A DNA stretch of 45,654 bases. It comes from Alkalicoccus sp. Lineage in GTDB: Bacteria > Bacillota > Bacilli > Bacillales > Salisediminibacteriaceae. Below, in pieces: positions 42,097 through 45,654 of this stretch. The notes beneath the pieces were generated by a model. It was not told the DNA's origin. It was given only the letters and a program-made list of their open reading frames with translations, and ran no database searches. A program made the position numbers and the translations under genes. Numbering within the stretch: position 1 is the first letter of the stretch; each line of letters starts with the position of its first letter. The stretch lies in contig REBZ01000098.1 in assembly GCA_007692495.1 (NCBI GenBank), forward strand, positions 1 to 45,654. The letters are read 5' to 3'.

Positions 42097-42885
42097 TTAT
42101 GAAGGCTGGACGAAGCGGTCCACCATCCAGGAAAGAAGGGCGATAATGCCGGCGATGAGAAGCATTTCCACCGCGAGCTGGCCGGCGTAAATACTCGCCC
42201 CCTGATCGATTTCCAGCTGAAAGTTCATACTGCCGCTCGTCACGTTCTGCATCGTTTGTTCCGCGTCAAATACCACGCCGTGGTGAAAAAGTGCTGCGTA
42301 CAGGCTGCTCTGATTAAACGCTGAGTACACGTACGAAAACAGGAGCGCAGAAACGAGGCCGATGACCCAGCCGACTTTTTTGACCGAGCGGGCCATAAGA
42401 ATGATAAAGACGAGCCCAAGGCCGAGAAAAACGGCCCCGTACGTGAGCGCGAGAAGCATTAATGGAAAAAAGCCTGTCAGAACGCTCTGCATCATTTCGA
42501 TCGATTCCCGAAGCTGCGGTTCCAGTCCGGAGGCAAAGATGCGCATAGCCAGAAATCCGACGGCGGTCAGTAAAGCAATCGAAATAACATACTGGCTGAA
42601 GCCTGCAGCGAGTTTTGCTGTAACGAGCTTCCAGCCGGGAGCCGGAATATTCAGCCATGTCCACTGGGTCCGGCTCCGCCACTCGCCGTGAAACGAGAGG
42701 GCCCAGAGCAGAAGCAGCAGCACGAGATGCAGCCCGACGGCAAAAAACCCGAGAAGAAGGGCAAACGCCGACGTATTAAAGGAAGCGGTGAGAATTCCTG
42801 CATACATAAGCAGGAATACACCCATAACGATACCGAAGCGCGGCAGGCTTTCCTGCCATTCTTTTTTCCAGAGTGTCATCCACAT
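42097..42885 (-). CDS. ABC-type permease, YtrC/D-like unit
   Basis: This 262-residue permease has about six membrane segments: two near 19-60, the next pair about 100-165, and two more up to the C-terminus (about 170-195 and 235-260). It resembles small ABC-2 permeases of Bacillus ytr-like operons. Its start overlaps the stop of the ATPase gene (TGATG), so it is coupled to it. The unit is GntR, ATPase, permease. The substrate is unknown, but homologous units respond to cell-wall antibiotics. The weakly conserved sequence means the family name is tentative. Confidence 0.78.
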   Translation of the reverse strand: MWMTLWKKEWQESLPRFGIVMGVFLLMYAGILTASFNTSAFALLLGFFAVGLHLVLLLLLWALSFHGEWRSRTQWTWLNIPAPGWKLVTAKLAAGFSQYVISIALLTAVGFLAMRIFASGLEPQLRESIEMMQSVLTGFFPLMLLALTYGAVFLGLGLVFIILMARSVKKVGWVIGLVSALLFSYVYSAFNQSSLYAALFHHGVVFDAEQTMQNVTSGSMNFQLEIDQGASIYAGQLAVEMLLIAGIIALLSWMVDRFVQPS

Positions 42886-43580
42886 CAGACCGTCACCTCC
42901 CGCAGCAAGTCAATGAGTGATTTTCGTTCTGTTTCTTTCAGTTCCTCAACATTCCGGTCCACGACGATCCGGCCGTCATGAATGATCAGCACGTGATCCA
43001 GAAACGGCTCGAGCTCTTTTACTTCGTGGCTCGTAATCAAACAGAGCTGATGCTCCACGTCGAGATGCGTCACGATAAGCCGGAGAATATCTTCCCGTAC
43101 GAGCGGATCCATGCCGGAGAGCGGCTCATCGAGGCAGAGTACCGGCGTTTTTCTTGCCATCGTTACGGCAAGCTTCAGCCGGGCTTTATTTCCCCGGGAA
43201 AGATGTTTTACTTTATCGTTTTCATCGAGCTTCATTTCCTCAACAAGTGTATGGGCGAGCTCCCGGTCGAACCCCGGATAGACACCGGATGAAAAAGCGA
43301 TCGTTTTTCCGACGGTCATAAAGTCGTAGAGGGAGTCCTCCTCAGACAGGTAGGCCGCTTCCGCACCGCTTTTTCTTCCCGTTTCCGTGCCGTTGATTGT
43401 TACCGTACCGCTTTCCGGGCGGATCAGTCCGCTGATCAGCTTTAAAAACGTCGATTTGCCGCTTCCGTTCGGCCCGATGATTCCGGCGATACCATTTTCG
43501 GGAAGCGTCAAATCCACCTCACGAAGCGCTTCTTTCCGGCCGTATTTTTTGGTTACATTACTGCAGCTTACGTTTGTCAT
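42885..43580 (-). CDS. ABC transporter ATP-binding protein
   Basis: This 231-residue ATPase has Walker A GPNGSGKST (about 34-42), a signature with SRGNKARLKLAVTMA near 127-141, Walker B PVLCLDEPLSGMDP and the H-loop ITSHEVKEL. The signature begins LSRGNK rather than LSGG, as is common in YtrB-like ATPases. I start at ATG 43580, with GGAGG upstream; the longer frame adds eight residues without a site. It overlaps the GntR gene by four bases and the permease by one, giving strong translational coupling. Confidence 0.9.
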   Translation of the reverse strand: MTNVSCSNVTKKYGRKEALREVDLTLPENGIAGIIGPNGSGKSTFLKLISGLIRPESGTVTINGTETGRKSGAEAAYLSEEDSLYDFMTVGKTIAFSSGVYPGFDRELAHTLVEEMKLDENDKVKHLSRGNKARLKLAVTMARKTPVLCLDEPLSGMDPLVREDILRLIVTHLDVEHQLCLITSHEVKELEPFLDHVLIIHDGRIVVDRNVEELKETERKSLIDLLREVTV

Positions 43581-43954
43581 GAGGCGCCTCCGTTTCTGTC
43601 CCACGTGTTTTCCAGCAGCTGAAATGCTGTTTCCTTATCGATCCCGAGCTGCTCCATACTGCTTTTAAAGCGGTCCGCCTGCACGGCTGCCTGGCTTTTT
43701 CGCAGTTTTTCAATCACTGTTTTTTCTTCTGTCACAAATGTTCCCTGTCCTCTTCTGGATTCCACGATTTTTTCACGCTCCAGTTCCATATACGTTCTCG
43801 ATACGGTATTCGGATTGACTCCGGCTTCCACGGCCATGACGCGGACGGACGGGAGCTTTTCCCCGGGGGCGAGATCCCCCCGGCAGATCCGCTGGCTGAT
43901 ATGGTCCATCAGCTGCTGGTATATCGGCTGATAATCATTGAATTCGATACTCAT
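43577..43954 (-). CDS. GntR family regulator, YtrA type
   Basis: This protein of 125 residues is a short GntR regulator. It has a winged helix at the N-terminus (YQPIYQQLMDHISQRI, SVRVMAVEAGVNPNTVSRTYMELERE, RGQGTFV) and only a brief C-terminal helical part, the hallmark of the YtrA subfamily that controls its own ABC transporter operon. No ligand-binding FCD or UTRA domain is present. ATG 43954 with GAGGTG upstream is preferred over the GTG one codon earlier. It is the first gene of its own unit and probably represses it, an inference from YtrA. Confidence 0.9.
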   Translation of the reverse strand: MSIEFNDYQPIYQQLMDHISQRICRGDLAPGEKLPSVRVMAVEAGVNPNTVSRTYMELEREKIVESRRGQGTFVTEEKTVIEKLRKSQAAVQADRFKSSMEQLGIDKETAFQLLENTWDRNGGAS

Positions 43955-43984
43955 CACGTCACCTCTCTGCTGCTTTATACTGTT

Positions 43985-44836
43985 TTAATCCAGAACGTCC
44001 TGCACCGTAAACCGCCAGAAGGAAATAAGAAGAAACACGGCGGCATAAAGAGCGATGACAATAATCGATACGGCGATGGATACGCCGAGCACTCCCGGGG
44101 AGCCCATAAACCGGGAAACGAGATCCGTGTGGGAAAACACCACCGCTCCGGCCCAGCTGTAATCCGCAATCAGAAATGCCGCCTGGCTGCCGGTAAAGAG
44201 CAGGACGAGCGGAATGCCGACGCCGAGTGACGTGCTTTTAAATACGGTGCCGATCATAAATCCGATGACGGCAAACAGCAGAAGCTCCACAAACCAGAGC
44301 CCGTAAAGACCGGCTGCGTACGAATATACAGGGTGCGCTGCTATGTCCCCCATGCCGGATACGATATAGTGACCGGACGGCATGTTCCAGCCGTAAAACA
44401 GAATGCCGGCAAAAAACGAAACGATAAAAAGAAGCACGGTCGCCGCTGCGGCGAAAAGAAACACGGCGGCAAGCTTTGATAAAAGAATCTGCCAGCGCGC
44501 CACCGGCCGGATCAATAACAGTTTGATCGTGCCTGCGGCGTGCTCCCCGGCCGTAATTCCGGCGGCGGCAATCACGGTAAACATAGTTACGAAGCTCATA
44601 AGACCGGCGTTTTCTATGACCGGAACGAGTGTATGCTCCTCTTCTGTCTGCGTAATTCCTTCCGCCTCGGCGTAGGCCGCTTCCGCTGCTTCCATTTCCT
44701 CCGCCGCGGGGGAAGGACCGACGACGAGCGCAAACAGCGCCGTCACACCGACAGCGAGCAGAACGATCAGCGCCCCCATCACCCACGTGCTTTTTTTCTT
44801 AAACAGCTTCATGCACTCATTACGTAAAAGGTTCAC
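43985..44836 (-). CDS. ABC-2 type transporter permease
   Basis: This 283-residue permease has a hydrophobic N-terminal segment (about 15-38), an alanine/glutamate-rich soluble part (about 42-75), and about five more helices after residue 78. TAGEHAAGTIKLLLIRPVARWQILLSKL near 95-122 is typical of ABC-2 permeases of the NatB/lantibiotic-immunity kind. It begins at GTG, overlapping the ATPase stop, with AGGAGGG upstream. It ends 30 bases before the GntR gene on the same strand, so it may be transcribed through into that unit. Substrate unknown. Confidence 0.85.
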   Translation of the reverse strand: MNLLRNECMKLFKKKSTWVMGALIVLLAVGVTALFALVVGPSPAAEEMEAAEAAYAEAEGITQTEEEHTLVPVIENAGLMSFVTMFTVIAAAGITAGEHAAGTIKLLLIRPVARWQILLSKLAAVFLFAAAATVLLFIVSFFAGILFYGWNMPSGHYIVSGMGDIAAHPVYSYAAGLYGLWFVELLLFAVIGFMIGTVFKSTSLGVGIPLVLLFTGSQAAFLIADYSWAGAVVFSHTDLVSRFMGSPGVLGVSIAVSIIVIALYAAVFLLISFWRFTVQDVLD

Positions 44837-45654
44837 AGCGCTTTCCCTCCTGTCATATCGAGGAACGTGTCTTCGAGCGTCCCGTTCTGCCCCGGGTACA
44901 GTGCCTGTACATCTACGCCTGCTGCGACGAGCTGCCGGTTCAGCTCAGGAATCTCCTCCGCGCTTCCGTAAATGATAAACTCTGTCCCCTTCCTCTCATA
45001 TTTTCTCTCCTGCAGCACCCCGGCTGCTTTTTCCTTATCTGTTGTTTTCAGTATGATCTGCTGCTTTGCTTCGAGCAGTTCGGTCATCGACGCCGTCCGG
45101 ATCACCTTTCCGTGCTGCATCACCGCCGCCCGGTCGCAGAGCATCTGCATTTCCGAGAGCAGGTGGCTGGAGACGAGAATACTGACTCCCTCCTGTTCTG
45201 CGAGCTGCCGGAAATACTCGCGCATTTCACGGATGCCCGCCGGATCCATCCCGTTCGTCGGTTCATCGAGAATAAGCAGTCCGGGGTTGTGAAGCAGTGC
45301 CTGGGCGAGCCCGAGCCGCTGCCGCATGCCGAGCGAGTACGTGCCTGCTTTTTCCTGAAGACGATGCGCGATGCCTGTTTTCTCCGCCGCTTCGGTAATT
45401 TTTGAAAGCGGGATGTTTTTGTGCATTCTCGCATAGTGCCGGAGGTTATCCCATCCGCTCAGGTGGTCGTAGAGCTCCGGGTTTTCCACGACGGCACCGA
45501 CGTTTTCGAGCGCTTCGGCCCGGTGCTTTTTTAAATCGGATCCGAATATGCTGACACTTCCGGACGTCGGCCGGATCAGTCCGCACAGCATCCGGATCGT
45601 CGTCGTTTTCCCGGCGCCGTTCGGTCCGAGCAGTCCGAATACTTCCCCCGGCCG
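44833..45654 (-). CDS. ABC transporter ATP-binding protein (partial)
   Basis: The gene runs off the window edge; 274 residues are visible and its start is not. The visible protein begins near Walker A, with GEVFGLLGPNGAGKTTTIRML at its start, then has the signature YSLGMRQRLGLAQALL, Walker B LLILDEPTNGMDPAG and the H-loop LVSSHLLSEMQ. The C-terminal region after about residue 215 is a small accessory domain found in NatA/BcrA-type ATPases. It is coupled to the permease gene by an overlapping stop and start. Together they form an ABC-2 exporter of unknown substrate. Confidence 0.92.
   Translation of the reverse strand, partial: RPGEVFGLLGPNGAGKTTTIRMLCGLIRPTSGSVSIFGSDLKKHRAEALENVGAVVENPELYDHLSGWDNLRHYARMHKNIPLSKITEAAEKTGIAHRLQEKAGTYSLGMRQRLGLAQALLHNPGLLILDEPTNGMDPAGIREMREYFRQLAEQEGVSILVSSHLLSEMQMLCDRAAVMQHGKVIRTASMTELLEAKQQIILKTTDKEKAAGVLQERKYERKGTEFIIYGSAEEIPELNRQLVAAGVDVQALYPGQNGTLEDTFLDMTGGKAL

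Overview
The window looks like the chromosome of a haloalkaliphilic or halotolerant member of the Bacillaceae (Alkalicoccus/Salisediminibacterium-like). This rests on Gram-positive ribosome binding sites, Bacillus-type gene families (YvrI/RsoA, YwaC-type alarmone synthetase, MgtE, YtrA-type GntR, KatE, CysJI), an ectABC ectoine operon and acidic proteins. No rRNA, tRNA, prophage or complete insertion sequence was seen. The genus is an inference.

Layout. 1-2.6 kb: a GNAT acetyltransferase, a small unknown gene, a YvrJ-family microprotein (minus) and a split sigma factor pair (sigO/yvrI-like plus rsoA-like) with ATGA overlap. 2.7-5.2 kb: ectABC (minus) with a plausible promoter and terminator. 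5.5-15.5 kb: single genes: phospholipase D-like protein, YqcI/YcgG, iron alcohol dehydrogenase, lipase-like hydrolase, small alarmone synthetase with VanZ, a candidate small RNA, DUF2294 and MgtE. 15.7-27 kb: sulfate assimilation. Nine minus-strand genes run sat, SLC13 permease, cysC, cysH, cobA, sirB, hemD, cysJ, cysI, and sirC faces them from the plus strand. Together they take sulfate to sulfide and supply siroheme for the sulfite reductase. 27.4-33.8 kb: MutT, Pcm, HAD dehalogenase, large catalase KatE and an ABC-2 exporter. 34.3-38.4 kb: DedA, then a CARF-HEPN protein of the TIGR02710 type and a Cas6 endoribonuclease, with no CRISPR array or other cas gene in the window, then a glutaredoxin-like protein. 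38.5-41.7 kb: acetoin dehydrogenase acoABC with a cre site. 42.1 kb to the end: two ABC transporters around a YtrA-type GntR regulator; the last ATPase runs off the window.

Between genes there are unusual elements. Three degenerate arrays with a 21-nt period (two share one motif, the third differs) each lie between convergent genes. A 144-bp MITE-like element with inverted ends has four decayed partial relatives. Two sequences match 15 of 16 bases of the Spo0J/ParB parS site, and one exactly matches the Noc-site core. The orphan Cas6/CARF-HEPN pair and the 21-nt arrays are the points most worth following up.
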